Part shown: positions 51,176 to 59,586 of the stretch, in pieces | How the letters are laid out: every line of letters starts with the position of its first letter | How positions within the stretch are numbered: the first letter of the stretch is position 1 | Translations under genes and position numbers: made by a program | Notes under the pieces: model-generated | The model's database searches: none | What the model was told of the DNA's origin: nothing | Seen by the model: only the letters and a program-made list of their open reading frames with translations | NCBI GenBank assembly: GCA_017694295.1 | Contig: JADINA010000039.1 | Location: forward strand, 1 to 64,000 | DNA from: Candidatus Alloenteromonas pullistercoris | Lineage (GTDB): Bacteria > Bacillota_I > Bacilli_A > RFN20 > CAG-826 | DNA: 64,000 nt | Direction: 5' to 3'

Positions 51176-53329
51176 ATGGCTGGGCGTCATTCGTTGCAAT
51201 TGGCCGGGAGGGCCTACTTCAAGAAGCTGGAGTCGCTACTAAAGACTTCAAAGTCTTTCGAAGCGCTCAAAAACACCCTCCAAGGCGAGAAAAGCACCTA
51301 CATCGCCCAGAAGAGCCGCCTTGAGGAGAAGACGCTGGACGACACCTTCATCATCGAGCTCGAGAAGGGGGTGGCCGCCATCGAGAAGATCACCCGCAAC
51401 CCCCGCAGCTTCATAAAAGACGAAGACGTCGTGGTTGAGGCGGGAAGGGCGAAGCGGATATCCTCAAGGACGGTTAGCCACTTGGCCTCCCACACCCAAT
51501 TCGTCCATTCCGTCGACGAGAAGGGCAACGTCACCCCCGAGAAGCTGCTCGTCCCCGAATCCGACATCGACTATTGGATTTACGAGAACAGGTTTTTGAT
51601 GACCCTCATCAACAAAGCCTCAGTGTTCGTCGAGAAGCGCTTCCTCTTCGTCAAAGACCATGGCGAGACCCGCGATTCCGAGGTGTTGCTCCTGCATACC
51701 CTTTCCGAGGTTGCCGGGGTGAGGTTTGAAGTCGACACCCGGGTCAAGGTTAGCGCCTTAAGCAAAGACGGCGGGCAGGCGGAGAAAAACGACAGGCTAT
51801 TGCTGCGCTTAGCCAAGCTGCGCGAGCGGCTCGCCTTCCTTTCCTCCTCGCCCTTCATGCAGCTGATGAGGGGCGCCAAAAGCGTCGCCAACCCAATCCA
51901 CCCGACCAACCTCCTCGTCAAGCACCCCGACTACAAAAAGGCCCTTCGCCTTTGGAAGTTCATCGATTCGTATAAAGAGCTTGGCATCTCCTATTCGGTT
52001 AGCGAATCGAACAAGAAGTTCAAAGAGGATTACGTAACGAAGCTCATGGCCTTGCTTTCGGAGTCGATATTGACCCTAGAGGCCAACCTTATCGAGAAAG
52101 ACGAGATCAAGCCCAAGAAAAAGAAAAAGAAGATCGTCCCGAAGGTCATCTTCTCCCTTGAGGACGAGACTTTCTACGACGGCCGTTTCCTCTATGACCA
52201 ATTCCCGATGGAAGAAAGGGAAAGGACCACCCCGATGTCCCCGACCGAGGAGGAGGCGAGGCAATACCGCGAGCAGTTCGAAAGGAAGATCAAATCCGAT
52301 CGGGCCAAGCGGGCCATCGTCGAGGCCGAGATCGAAAGGGCCAAGGAAAAAGACGTCGAGGAGGAGGCCAAAGCGAGAAGAAGGGAGCAGGAAAAGCGGA
52401 GGCAAGAAGAGGAACGCCAAGCCGCGGTAAGAAGGCTTGAGCTCGAAAGAGCCAAGCTCGAGGCCGAGAAGAAGAGCCTTGAGGACATAAGAAACCGGGA
52501 AAAGGAGGAGCTTGAGAAGCTCCGCCTCACCAGGATCGAGGTATTCCGCCTCGGACGAAGCGACAGAGGGCCTTTGGACATGCCCTCGGCCGACAGCACC
52601 CCCTACCCCGACCAAAAGCCCTATGAGCGGCCCGGCGGACTCATCATGGCCGATGACTCCGGATTGCCCGAAGGCATTGTTGAGGAAGAGGATAAGCCAA
52701 GCATCGTCGAGGGCATCGACATCGAAGAGCAAGGCGAGGCCATCCCCACTTTCGAGGTGGGCATTGAAAAGGCAAGCGAAACCCCCAATATAGAGGAAAA
52801 TAAACAAGGGGCCATAAAAGAGCCAAAAACCGAAGAAAAGGAAAGCAAGCTCAAGGCAAAACAAAAGAAGGCGGCGCCCAAGGCGAAAAAAGCCCCAAGC
52901 AAGGACAAGGAAAAGCCGGAAAAGAGCGAAAAGAAGCGGAAACCCACCAAAAAGGCGGTAAAGAAGGAAATAGATAAGGAAAAGGAAAATGAGGTTACCA
53001 AGCCCGTTCCTTTGCCTATTGAATCCGATAATGAACAAAAGAGGATAGAGGCGGAAAAGAAAGAAGAGAAGCCTATAGAGCCAGCTGAGCCAAGCCCCGC
53101 GCCCAAGGAAGAGGAAAAGGCAGCGGAGTCTAGCAAAGAGGAAAGCAAAGCCGTGCCGCCTAAGCGGAAAAAAGGCAAAGCCGCCAGGAAAGCCAAGAAG
53201 GATGAGGAGAGGGCGAAGAAGGAAGAGGAAGAGAGGCAAACGCCCCACTTCACCACCCTCAAAACCCGTTCCAAACGCGGCGGGCGGAGCTTTGTCAAGG
53301 ACTACGCGAAAAACCGGAGGAAGGGATAG
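51176..53329 (+). CDS. DUF2357-like protein with long Lys/Glu-rich tail, partner of the McrB-like ATPase
   Basis: A 717-residue soluble protein. The first 330 residues resemble DUF2357: WIYENRFLMTLINKASVFVEKRF near residue 138 and NPIHPTNLLVKHPDYKKALRLW near residue 240 are its typical segments. DUF2357 proteins are usual partners of McrB-type ATPases and often carry a C-terminal nuclease. Here residues 370-490 are a charged coiled coil, and the remainder to 717 is repetitive Lys/Glu/Pro/Ala sequence; no nuclease motif is visible. It starts ten bases after the ATPase gene, with a weak ribosome binding site. A structural or scaffold role is inferred. Confidence 0.72.
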   Translation: MAGRHSLQLAGRAYFKKLESLLKTSKSFEALKNTLQGEKSTYIAQKSRLEEKTLDDTFIIELEKGVAAIEKITRNPRSFIKDEDVVVEAGRAKRISSRTVSHLASHTQFVHSVDEKGNVTPEKLLVPESDIDYWIYENRFLMTLINKASVFVEKRFLFVKDHGETRDSEVLLLHTLSEVAGVRFEVDTRVKVSALSKDGGQAEKNDRLLLRLAKLRERLAFLSSSPFMQLMRGAKSVANPIHPTNLLVKHPDYKKALRLWKFIDSYKELGISYSVSESNKKFKEDYVTKLMALLSESILTLEANLIEKDEIKPKKKKKKIVPKVIFSLEDETFYDGRFLYDQFPMEERERTTPMSPTEEEARQYREQFERKIKSDRAKRAIVEAEIERAKEKDVEEEAKARRREQEKRRQEEERQAAVRRLELERAKLEAEKKSLEDIRNREKEELEKLRLTRIEVFRLGRSDRGPLDMPSADSTPYPDQKPYERPGGLIMADDSGLPEGIVEEEDKPSIVEGIDIEEQGEAIPTFEVGIEKASETPNIEENKQGAIKEPKTEEKESKLKAKQKKAAPKAKKAPSKDKEKPEKSEKKRKPTKKAVKKEIDKEKENEVTKPVPLPIESDNEQKRIEAEKKEEKPIEPAEPSPAPKEEEKAAESSKEESKAVPPKRKKGKAARKAKKDEERAKKEEEERQTPHFTTLKTRSKRGGRSFVKDYAKNRRKG

Positions 53330-53332
53330 CAG

Positions 53333-54160
53333 ATGGTTAGGAAATGGGCCTCGCGCCTAGTCACCCTCTTCCTCCTCCTTTTGGTGGGCTTTGTCGGCTA
53401 TTGCCAGGTGTCGATGGTCGTGACGATGAACAAAAACTATGGGGTCCCGAGCGTCTTCGGCTACTCCTTCCTCTACGTCGCCACCGACTCGATGGAGGGC
53501 GACCTCCCCGACTCCCTCCCCGTCGGCACCGGCATCGTCATCCAAGACGTCGACCCCCATTCGATCGCCCCCGGGGACGTCATCACCTTCTATTATCCGG
53601 CCATCAAGGCCCCCGACACCCACCGAGTCCATGAGATAACCGAGGACGAAGACGGACATTTAACCTTCTACACCCGCGGCGACAACCTTAACGCCCAGCT
53701 GTCCAACGGGCAATGGGACGAAAACTATAGGGAAATCGTCCCCCAGGAGCATTACATCGGCAAGGTCGTTAGCCACTCCAAGGCCTTCGGCATCTTCCTC
53801 ACCTACGTCTCCCCCCAAGTGCCAAGCGACCACAACCACGCCAGGTGGCTTTTCCCCCTGCTCGTCATCTTGCCACTCGCCATCTGCGCCGCCATCACCA
53901 TCGCCTCGACGGTGAGGCAGCTTCGCAAGGAGAAAAAAGAGGAAAAGGCTGCTTTGCTTAAGGCGATGGAGGAAGAGGGCATCGACCAAACCGACGAGTC
54001 GCAGGTTTTCTCCTTTGAAGAGAAGTGGCGCTTCAAAAAGGAACTCCGCGAGCAATATGCGGAAGAAAAGGAAAAAGAGAGGAAGAGGCTGCTTAAAGAC
54101 ATGAAAAGGAAAAGGAAAAGCGAGGCCGAGGGGCCTATAATCAGGGAGGAAAAGCAATGA
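53333..54160 (+). CDS. SipW-type signal peptidase I
   Basis: A 275-residue membrane protease. An N-terminal helix (about 8-30) leads to the catalytic domain with Ser53 in ATDSMEG and His97 in DTHRVHEI, then YTRGDNLNAQ. The His in place of the usual Lys defines the ER-type/SipW class, which in Bacillus processes TasA and TapA. A second helix (about 178-198) and a long charged cytoplasmic tail follow, longer than in SipW. It should cut the ATYAWF-type leaders encoded around it. GGAGG precedes the ATG, and the stop overlaps the next gene (ATGA). Confidence 0.9.
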   Translation: MVRKWASRLVTLFLLLLVGFVGYCQVSMVVTMNKNYGVPSVFGYSFLYVATDSMEGDLPDSLPVGTGIVIQDVDPHSIAPGDVITFYYPAIKAPDTHRVHEITEDEDGHLTFYTRGDNLNAQLSNGQWDENYREIVPQEHYIGKVVSHSKAFGIFLTYVSPQVPSDHNHARWLFPLLVILPLAICAAITIASTVRQLRKEKKEEKAALLKAMEEEGIDQTDESQVFSFEEKWRFKKELREQYAEEKEKERKRLLKDMKRKRKSEAEGPIIREEKQ

Positions 54161-55734
54161 GGAAAAGCATCATGGCCTATAGCGGCCTACTAGTCGCCTC
54201 CCTCTTCCTTTTGGGGCTAAACATCGGCTTCCTCCTTTTCATCCTCCTCATCCCCCTTTCCAGGGGCGAGGCGGTTGAAGGCGATAGGCTCGCCGCCTGC
54301 CTTTCCCTTTCCCTTACCGAGGTCGTCTTCGTCTTCCTTTCGGCCTTCTTCCTCCACCGCCGCCTAGTCTTGGGGCGGAAAAGGGAATTCCTGCTTGGAA
54401 GGTTTGGGGAAGCTAACGACATCTTGCTGGAATCGGAGATGGCCAAAGCCTTCGATCGCCTTAAGGGGGAAGGCAAGCAAAAACGCTTCGCCGTCGCCCT
54501 CAACATCCTCGGGCCCGATAGCCAAATGCTTTCCTCCTTCCAAGACGAGGTCAGGAGGAAAACCCTCCGTTTCGTCTATAACTGCCTTAAAGTCAATTTC
54601 CCCCTCGACCCAATCGGGATAAACGAGTCAAACGAGTTCCTCCTCGCCCACCTAGACGAGGACATGGAGGGCTTTTCCGCCGAGCTTCGCCGCTTCGCCT
54701 CCGGGCTAAGCGACTACTTCTCCCATAGCGGAGCCATCCCCTTTGCCACCATCCTCTTCGGCTTAAGCCAAAAGGGGGCGGAGGAAGGCAAGGCGGGGGT
54801 CGCCGCCTTCGAGGAGGCCGAATACGCCCTCCGCCACAACTCCAAAGCCCGCCTTAGCGGCGACGTCCTCCCCTTTAGCCACGACCTCATCGACCAAGAC
54901 GCCTCGATCCATTGGCTCGATCAAGACTTGGCGGGCGCGATAAACCGAGGCGAGTTCATCGTCTATTACCAAGGCAAAGTCGATTTGAAGACCGGCTCCT
55001 TCTACGGGGCCGAGGCCCTCATCAGGTGGAAGCACCCCCACCGCGGCATCCTCCCCCCAAGCGTCTTCGTCCCCTATTGCGAATCTAGCGGCAAAATCGT
55101 CGAGATCGACCATTTCGTCTTCAAATCGGTTTGCAAGACGCTTTCGAAATGGAAGGAAGACCCCGCCCTATGCCGCCTCATCGTCTCAGTCAACCTCTCC
55201 CGCCGCACCGTCTACGACCCCGATCTTCTTCCCTTTTTGGCCAAGACGACCGCTGAATACGGGGTCGACCCAAGCCAAATGGAAATCGAGCTGACCGAAT
55301 CGCTCGCGGCCGAGAACCTCGTCTTCATCTCCTCGGTCATCAGGAAGATAAAGGCGATGGGCTTCAAGACAAGCATCGACGACTTCGGCATCGGCTATTC
55401 CTCCCTTTCGGCGTTAAAGTCGATCCCCTATGACGTCTTGAAGATCGACAAGACCTTCATCGACGACATCGAGATCGGCGGCAAGTCGAAGGCGATGGTG
55501 AGCTCGATCGTGAGCTTGGTGCACGCCCTGGGGATGAAAGTCATCGCCGAGAGGGCCGAGTCGATGAGCCAGGTCGCCATCCTCTCCACCCTCGGGGTCG
55601 ACGCCGTCCAGGGCTATTACTTCTCCCGCCCCGTCGACCGGGCCCGCTTCGAGGTGCTCATAAACGAGGACAACAGGCGGAAGAAAGAGGAAAAAGCGAA
55701 GAAGAAGGAAAGCGCGAAGGAGGCAAAGGCATGA
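54157..55734 (+). CDS. Cyclic-di-GMP phosphodiesterase (membrane, degenerate GGDEF plus EAL)
   Basis: A 525-residue protein. Two N-terminal helices (about 6-30 and 45-68) are followed by a degenerate GGDEF-like domain (about 90-255) with no GGDEF motif, then an EAL domain (about 265-510). The EAL motifs look active: EALIRW (near 286), SVNLS (344), ELTES (377), DDFGIGYSS (408), KIDKTF (429), a Glu-bearing AERAES where AEGVE is usual, and QGYYFSRP (485). It should hydrolyse cyclic-di-GMP, the ligand of the two riboswitches in the same locus, and could therefore set their state. Start and stop overlap neighbours by ATGA. Confidence 0.88.
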   Translation: MRKSIMAYSGLLVASLFLLGLNIGFLLFILLIPLSRGEAVEGDRLAACLSLSLTEVVFVFLSAFFLHRRLVLGRKREFLLGRFGEANDILLESEMAKAFDRLKGEGKQKRFAVALNILGPDSQMLSSFQDEVRRKTLRFVYNCLKVNFPLDPIGINESNEFLLAHLDEDMEGFSAELRRFASGLSDYFSHSGAIPFATILFGLSQKGAEEGKAGVAAFEEAEYALRHNSKARLSGDVLPFSHDLIDQDASIHWLDQDLAGAINRGEFIVYYQGKVDLKTGSFYGAEALIRWKHPHRGILPPSVFVPYCESSGKIVEIDHFVFKSVCKTLSKWKEDPALCRLIVSVNLSRRTVYDPDLLPFLAKTTAEYGVDPSQMEIELTESLAAENLVFISSVIRKIKAMGFKTSIDDFGIGYSSLSALKSIPYDVLKIDKTFIDDIEIGGKSKAMVSSIVSLVHALGMKVIAERAESMSQVAILSTLGVDAVQGYYFSRPVDRARFEVLINEDNRRKKEEKAKKKESAKEAKA

Positions 55735-56450
55735 TTCTCATCATCGGCGAAAACGAAGACGCCATCCTCTATCTGCGTTCCCGCCTTGTCGACGAGCGTA
55801 AGGAAGTCGTCTTCCCCTCGCTCCAGGTATATCGGGGAAGGATGGGCAACGAGGAGGCGGCCATCGCCTCAATCGGCATCGGGCTCCCATTAGTCGCCAT
55901 AAACGTCGATAACCTGCTTCGGAAATACGAGCCCTACTTGGTTTTCAACGTCGGCTCCGTCGGGGCGATTAAGCCCTCCCTCCACCAAGGGGACGTCTTG
56001 ATCGCGGAACGTTATTACGCCCATGGCATCGACTATTCCGGGGACGGGAAAAACGTATACGGGCAGCTAAACGGCCTTCCGCCCTTCTTCGTCGCCGACA
56101 TGGGGCTATGCGCAAGCGCCGAGAAGGCGGCCTACGAGATCGGGGGACATTACGTCGAGAGGGGGTCGCTTCTTTCCTCCGACATCAGGATCTACGACGA
56201 TAAGCCGGTTTTTGACGATCTGCAAAGGCGCTTTGCCGGCAATTCGCGCCTCACCTGCCTCGATAACTGCTCCTACGCCATCGCGCTTTCTTGCTACTTG
56301 CATAACGCCTCCTTGCTAACCGTCAAATCCGTCAACTACGAATCGGGGGAGGAGTCGCAGCGGCTCAACTTCCGCCGCAAGGGGCTTGAGCTCATGCCCT
56401 TCGTCGGCAAAGTCGTCTCGGCGGTGTTGCTCCGCAACTCCAAAATCTAG
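55731..56450 (+). CDS. MTA/SAH-nucleosidase-like phosphorylase family protein
   Basis: A 239-residue protein of the PNP/UDP-phosphorylase superfamily. FNVGSVGAIKPSLHQGDVLIAERYYAHGID matches the core of MTA/SAH nucleosidase (the GSAGG and GD(V)(V) region; listed as residues 66-95), and VKSVNYESGEE stands where the purine-ribose site Glu and Asp lie. Several active-site positions differ from mtnN, so the substrate is uncertain. It is ATGA-coupled to the phosphodiesterase gene, an unusual place for a housekeeping enzyme, and could act on a nucleotide signal or its product. The stop is followed by a new promoter. Confidence 0.72.
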   Translation: MILIIGENEDAILYLRSRLVDERKEVVFPSLQVYRGRMGNEEAAIASIGIGLPLVAINVDNLLRKYEPYLVFNVGSVGAIKPSLHQGDVLIAERYYAHGIDYSGDGKNVYGQLNGLPPFFVADMGLCASAEKAAYEIGGHYVERGSLLSSDIRIYDDKPVFDDLQRRFAGNSRLTCLDNCSYAIALSCYLHNASLLTVKSVNYESGEESQRLNFRRKGLELMPFVGKVVSAVLLRNSKI

Positions 56451-56490
56451 CCTCCCCGAGGTCTTGCCCTTTATATGAAATATAAAAGTG

Positions 56491-56518
56491 TTGCCAAGCG
56501 CCGGCAAACTTGTAAAAT
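56491..56518 (+). promoter_or_regulatory. Promoter of the second riboswitch-controlled operon
   Basis: TTGCCA (56491-56496) and TAAAAT (56513-56518) are 16 bases apart. Transcription should begin at about 56525, the first base pair of the riboswitch. Confidence 0.75.
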
Positions 56519-56523
56519 AGACC

Positions 56524-56604
56524 TTGTCAAAGGCAAACTTAGGGCGACCTAGGGGCGCAAAACTAAAGGGCCTCACGCAGGCAGCCAGCTACCGCAAATG
56601 ACAA
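56524..56604 (+). ncRNA. Cyclic-di-GMP-I (GEMM) riboswitch abutting a start codon
   Basis: TTGTCA (56524-56529) pairs with TGACAA (56599-56604) as the closing stem. Inside are CTTAGG/CCTAGG with a GCGA tetraloop (56538-56553), the core GGCGCAAAACTAAAGGGCCT (56554-56573, identical to the other copy), a GCCT/AGGC hairpin with loop CACGC, and GCAGCCAGC-TACC. The ATG of the next gene is at 56606, one base after the closing stem, and no ribosome binding site lies outside the aptamer. Ligand binding would stabilise the stem next to the start codon, so direct control of translation is plausible. Confidence 0.9.
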
Positions 56605-56605
56605 C

Positions 56606-59581
56606 ATGGACAGCCGGCAGAAAGCGCATAAAAGCCCAAAGGGGGCGAAAACCGCCCTCTTTTTCGCCTGCCTTGCCTCCTTCTTCTCCCTTACCCTTGG
56701 GCTAGGCGGAGTTACCTTAGCCGCCTATTTAAACGCCGTCGAGGCCAAGGAAAACGCCATCCTCGACTTCAATGACCTTAGCTCCTACTTCGCCAGGGTC
56801 GAGGAAAACGATGGCGAAAGGGTTTTCCACCTTAATGACGAAACCCATCTTCAAAACCTGCAAAGGCTCGTTTCCATCGGTTTGTTTGGCCCTAGCGACA
56901 CCTTCGTCCTCGATAACGACATCTCCTGCACCGGCACACTTTACCCAATCGGGACCGACGACATGCCCTTCGACTCCACCTTCAACGGCAACGGCCACGT
57001 CATCTCCAATTTGCACGTCATATGCGCGGATGGGCGCGACGCCGGGCTTTTCGGCTACACCTCGATCAACTCCAGCGTCAAAAATCTCATCCTAAGCGCC
57101 CCAAAAATCGAGGTGACCGCAAATTCCAACGATTTCAACGACGACGGGAAAGGCATATCGGGCTCCCCCATAGAGAAGACCTATGGCCCGTTGGCGTCCC
57201 TTATGCCGGAAATCAACTTCGTTAGCCAGGATAACATGGCCGTCGACGGCAGGATAAACGTCAAAAATGGGACCCAACCCGGGCAGACCGCCGTCATCAC
57301 GGGTTTCCCCGATAGCCTAAGCTCCGGGGAAGCCGAGGTCGAAATACTTTACGAATCCAGCGACGAAAACCTATTAACGCTTACCCAAACCACCGACGGC
57401 TACCAGGCCGAGTGCAAACCCAACCCCGAATCCAACGCCCCGAACTTCGACCTTTACCCGGTAACGGTCGACGCCAAGGCGCAATACGAGGTTAACGGGG
57501 TGTTCGGCTATTACGTGCTTGAGCGTTACCAGTTCAACATCCTCGGCAACGGCAACGTCTCGACCGCCGTGACCGAGATAGACGACCCCGACGACGAAAG
57601 CGACAATCCGGTCCAGATAACCGTCCATTCCGGGGCGTTTAAGACCATCCACCCCGATTACGATGAGCATAACCTCAACGTCGGCTTCTTCATCGGCCAT
57701 TGCGACGGCTCGGCCAACCACCTCGGCCTTTACGGGGGCAACACCAACTCAACCGGCCAAAACGGGACCATCGTCATCAACTCCGACTCCCGCGTAAGCG
57801 CCTATTCGGCCAGGACGCTAATCGGCAAGACCAGGAAAGACAACCCGGTCGACGCCTCCGCCGGGGACACGATGAACATCATCTACGATTACCGTGGGGC
57901 CATCAACGGCACCCCCGACCAAAACGGGCTCATCCACGATTTCGAGCTGAAGGTTAAAGACTACGAATACGGGCATGCAAACTTTGGATCGGGCTATGGC
58001 TTTGGCTCATCGATTAGCGACTACTCCAATAACGGCAGCCCCGATCAGCCGGTGACCGATTCCGATTCCCTCAAGCAGCAGCAAAACGCCGAAACCATGA
58101 CCGAAAACGTCGTGACCAACCCATCGATGAGGGAATACTCCTCCTTCTACCCGGGTACCAACCAAACGCTTGCCGACTCCACCACCGAGGCCTATAAGCC
58201 ATCCTCAAGCAACTGGGAGGTCGGGGAATACTCCGATAACGCCGACACCGCCGAAAGCGATCCCGGCAGCTTCAACGCCCAGGTCATAGACGGCGGCCTT
58301 GGTGCCGGGACGTGGACGAAGCTAAACGAATTCATCAAGCAATATTGGTTCCTGGGGACTTATACTTACCATCATCAGCTTCGCCTAACTCGGGGATACA
58401 ACATCAACAACGGCTTCAAGATCTGGTCGACCAAAAACCTTTCGCCGATCTTCACCGAGAACCTCTTCTACATTAATTTCCATGTCTCCTACGTCGCGAC
58501 CCGCAAAAAGGGGACGGCCGAGAACCAAAATAGCTTTCAGATACTGTTCAATTCCTACAACCCAGAGGTCCGGGGCTATGACAAATGGTCGTTGGGAGAT
58601 TTAGTCGGCTACAATCCCTACCCCGATGAATGGACGTCCTCTTATTTGCAATACCTTTTCTGGCAGGACCTATCCAACCCCCAAAACGTCGACTTCACCG
58701 ACGGCGGCCAGCTCAATGCGCTATATAACCCTGCCGACCATCCGATCATCGACGACGGCAAGCTCCATAGCGACGTCATCACCTTGACCATCGACCAGCA
58801 AAACGGCACTTGGTGGAGCAACGCGTTCCAGTCGATCCGTAATTGGTGGAAAGATCTTTGGAACGGGGGAAGCGAGGAGCAAACCGAAAACCGCGAGGCC
58901 CGTTACCCGATGTTCGCCTTCGGCATGGGATCCAACGTCCGCCCCAATGGCGGAATCTATGCCTCCGAGGACCATCAATCAACCGCGAATTACTACGCCG
59001 ACTTGATTTATGATGAAAACCAGCAGACATATCAAAATTCGCGCTTCGTCAACTCCGCGGTTCCCGGAAGCACGATCGCCGACTTAAGGGGAACCCGCCT
59101 ATTTGACTCCGATAACGGCGCCTACCAAACCTATGCCCCGTCGGGAAGCAGCGAGGAAGGCTGGGTCGGGACAGCTTTTGGCAGCGGCAACCACTATAAC
59201 GACAGCGTGCGAGGATATTACAACAATCAGGAACGCGGCTATTTCAATTCCTACTTCAAGGTCGAAAACGGCACCAAGCTTTACATCCGCGACTTCCAGA
59301 TCACCTTCACCAACCGGCTTGGCAACACCGAGGACATCATCTACAAAGTCGACTTCGTCCCAAACACCGACCTAGGCTTCGACGAGAACTCGCAAACCTG
59401 GAACGCCTGGCCGGACGATAGCAACGTCCAGATCGGCTTTAACATGGAAAAAACCGACGGCGGGGTCAATTTCCGCTTCTACAGGGACAATAGCAACAAC
59501 GTCTACGGTTATTACAGCAACGCCGCCTATTCGCTTACCAACAACTCCGGATACGACGACGCGATTTTGGCGCAGGGGTAA
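56606..59581 (+). CDS. Large secreted surface protein with GLUG-like N-terminal repeat
   Basis: A 991-residue exported protein. The leader (helix about residues 18-38) ends in TLAAYLNAVEAKEN, a variant of the ATYAWF leader. Residues 90-160 have FNGNGHVISNLHV and AGLFGYTSINSSVKNLIL, a GLUG-type beta-helix pattern seen in adhesins. The rest is Asn/Gly/Ser/Tyr rich with no clear domain and two short Trp-rich stretches near residue 745. There is no LPxTG motif or C-terminal helix. It begins directly after the second riboswitch; no other start codon nearby is plausible. Probably the main surface product of this unit. Confidence 0.72.
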   Translation: MDSRQKAHKSPKGAKTALFFACLASFFSLTLGLGGVTLAAYLNAVEAKENAILDFNDLSSYFARVEENDGERVFHLNDETHLQNLQRLVSIGLFGPSDTFVLDNDISCTGTLYPIGTDDMPFDSTFNGNGHVISNLHVICADGRDAGLFGYTSINSSVKNLILSAPKIEVTANSNDFNDDGKGISGSPIEKTYGPLASLMPEINFVSQDNMAVDGRINVKNGTQPGQTAVITGFPDSLSSGEAEVEILYESSDENLLTLTQTTDGYQAECKPNPESNAPNFDLYPVTVDAKAQYEVNGVFGYYVLERYQFNILGNGNVSTAVTEIDDPDDESDNPVQITVHSGAFKTIHPDYDEHNLNVGFFIGHCDGSANHLGLYGGNTNSTGQNGTIVINSDSRVSAYSARTLIGKTRKDNPVDASAGDTMNIIYDYRGAINGTPDQNGLIHDFELKVKDYEYGHANFGSGYGFGSSISDYSNNGSPDQPVTDSDSLKQQQNAETMTENVVTNPSMREYSSFYPGTNQTLADSTTEAYKPSSSNWEVGEYSDNADTAESDPGSFNAQVIDGGLGAGTWTKLNEFIKQYWFLGTYTYHHQLRLTRGYNINNGFKIWSTKNLSPIFTENLFYINFHVSYVATRKKGTAENQNSFQILFNSYNPEVRGYDKWSLGDLVGYNPYPDEWTSSYLQYLFWQDLSNPQNVDFTDGGQLNALYNPADHPIIDDGKLHSDVITLTIDQQNGTWWSNAFQSIRNWWKDLWNGGSEEQTENREARYPMFAFGMGSNVRPNGGIYASEDHQSTANYYADLIYDENQQTYQNSRFVNSAVPGSTIADLRGTRLFDSDNGAYQTYAPSGSSEEGWVGTAFGSGNHYNDSVRGYYNNQERGYFNSYFKVENGTKLYIRDFQITFTNRLGNTEDIIYKVDFVPNTDLGFDENSQTWNAWPDDSNVQIGFNMEKTDGGVNFRFYRDNSNNVYGYYSNAAYSLTNNSGYDDAILAQG

Positions 59582-59586
59582 AGGCG

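Noticed and set aside
52076-53298. Long hydrophobic frames antisense to the DUF2357-like gene
   Set aside because: Antisense of Lys/Glu-rich codons gives Phe/Leu/Ser-rich frames by chance; no start signals or motifs.
49619-53329. Type IV restriction (McrBC) defence system
   Set aside because: No nuclease domain is visible, the ATPase is membrane anchored and the neighbours are exported proteins; kept as an alternative to test, not called.
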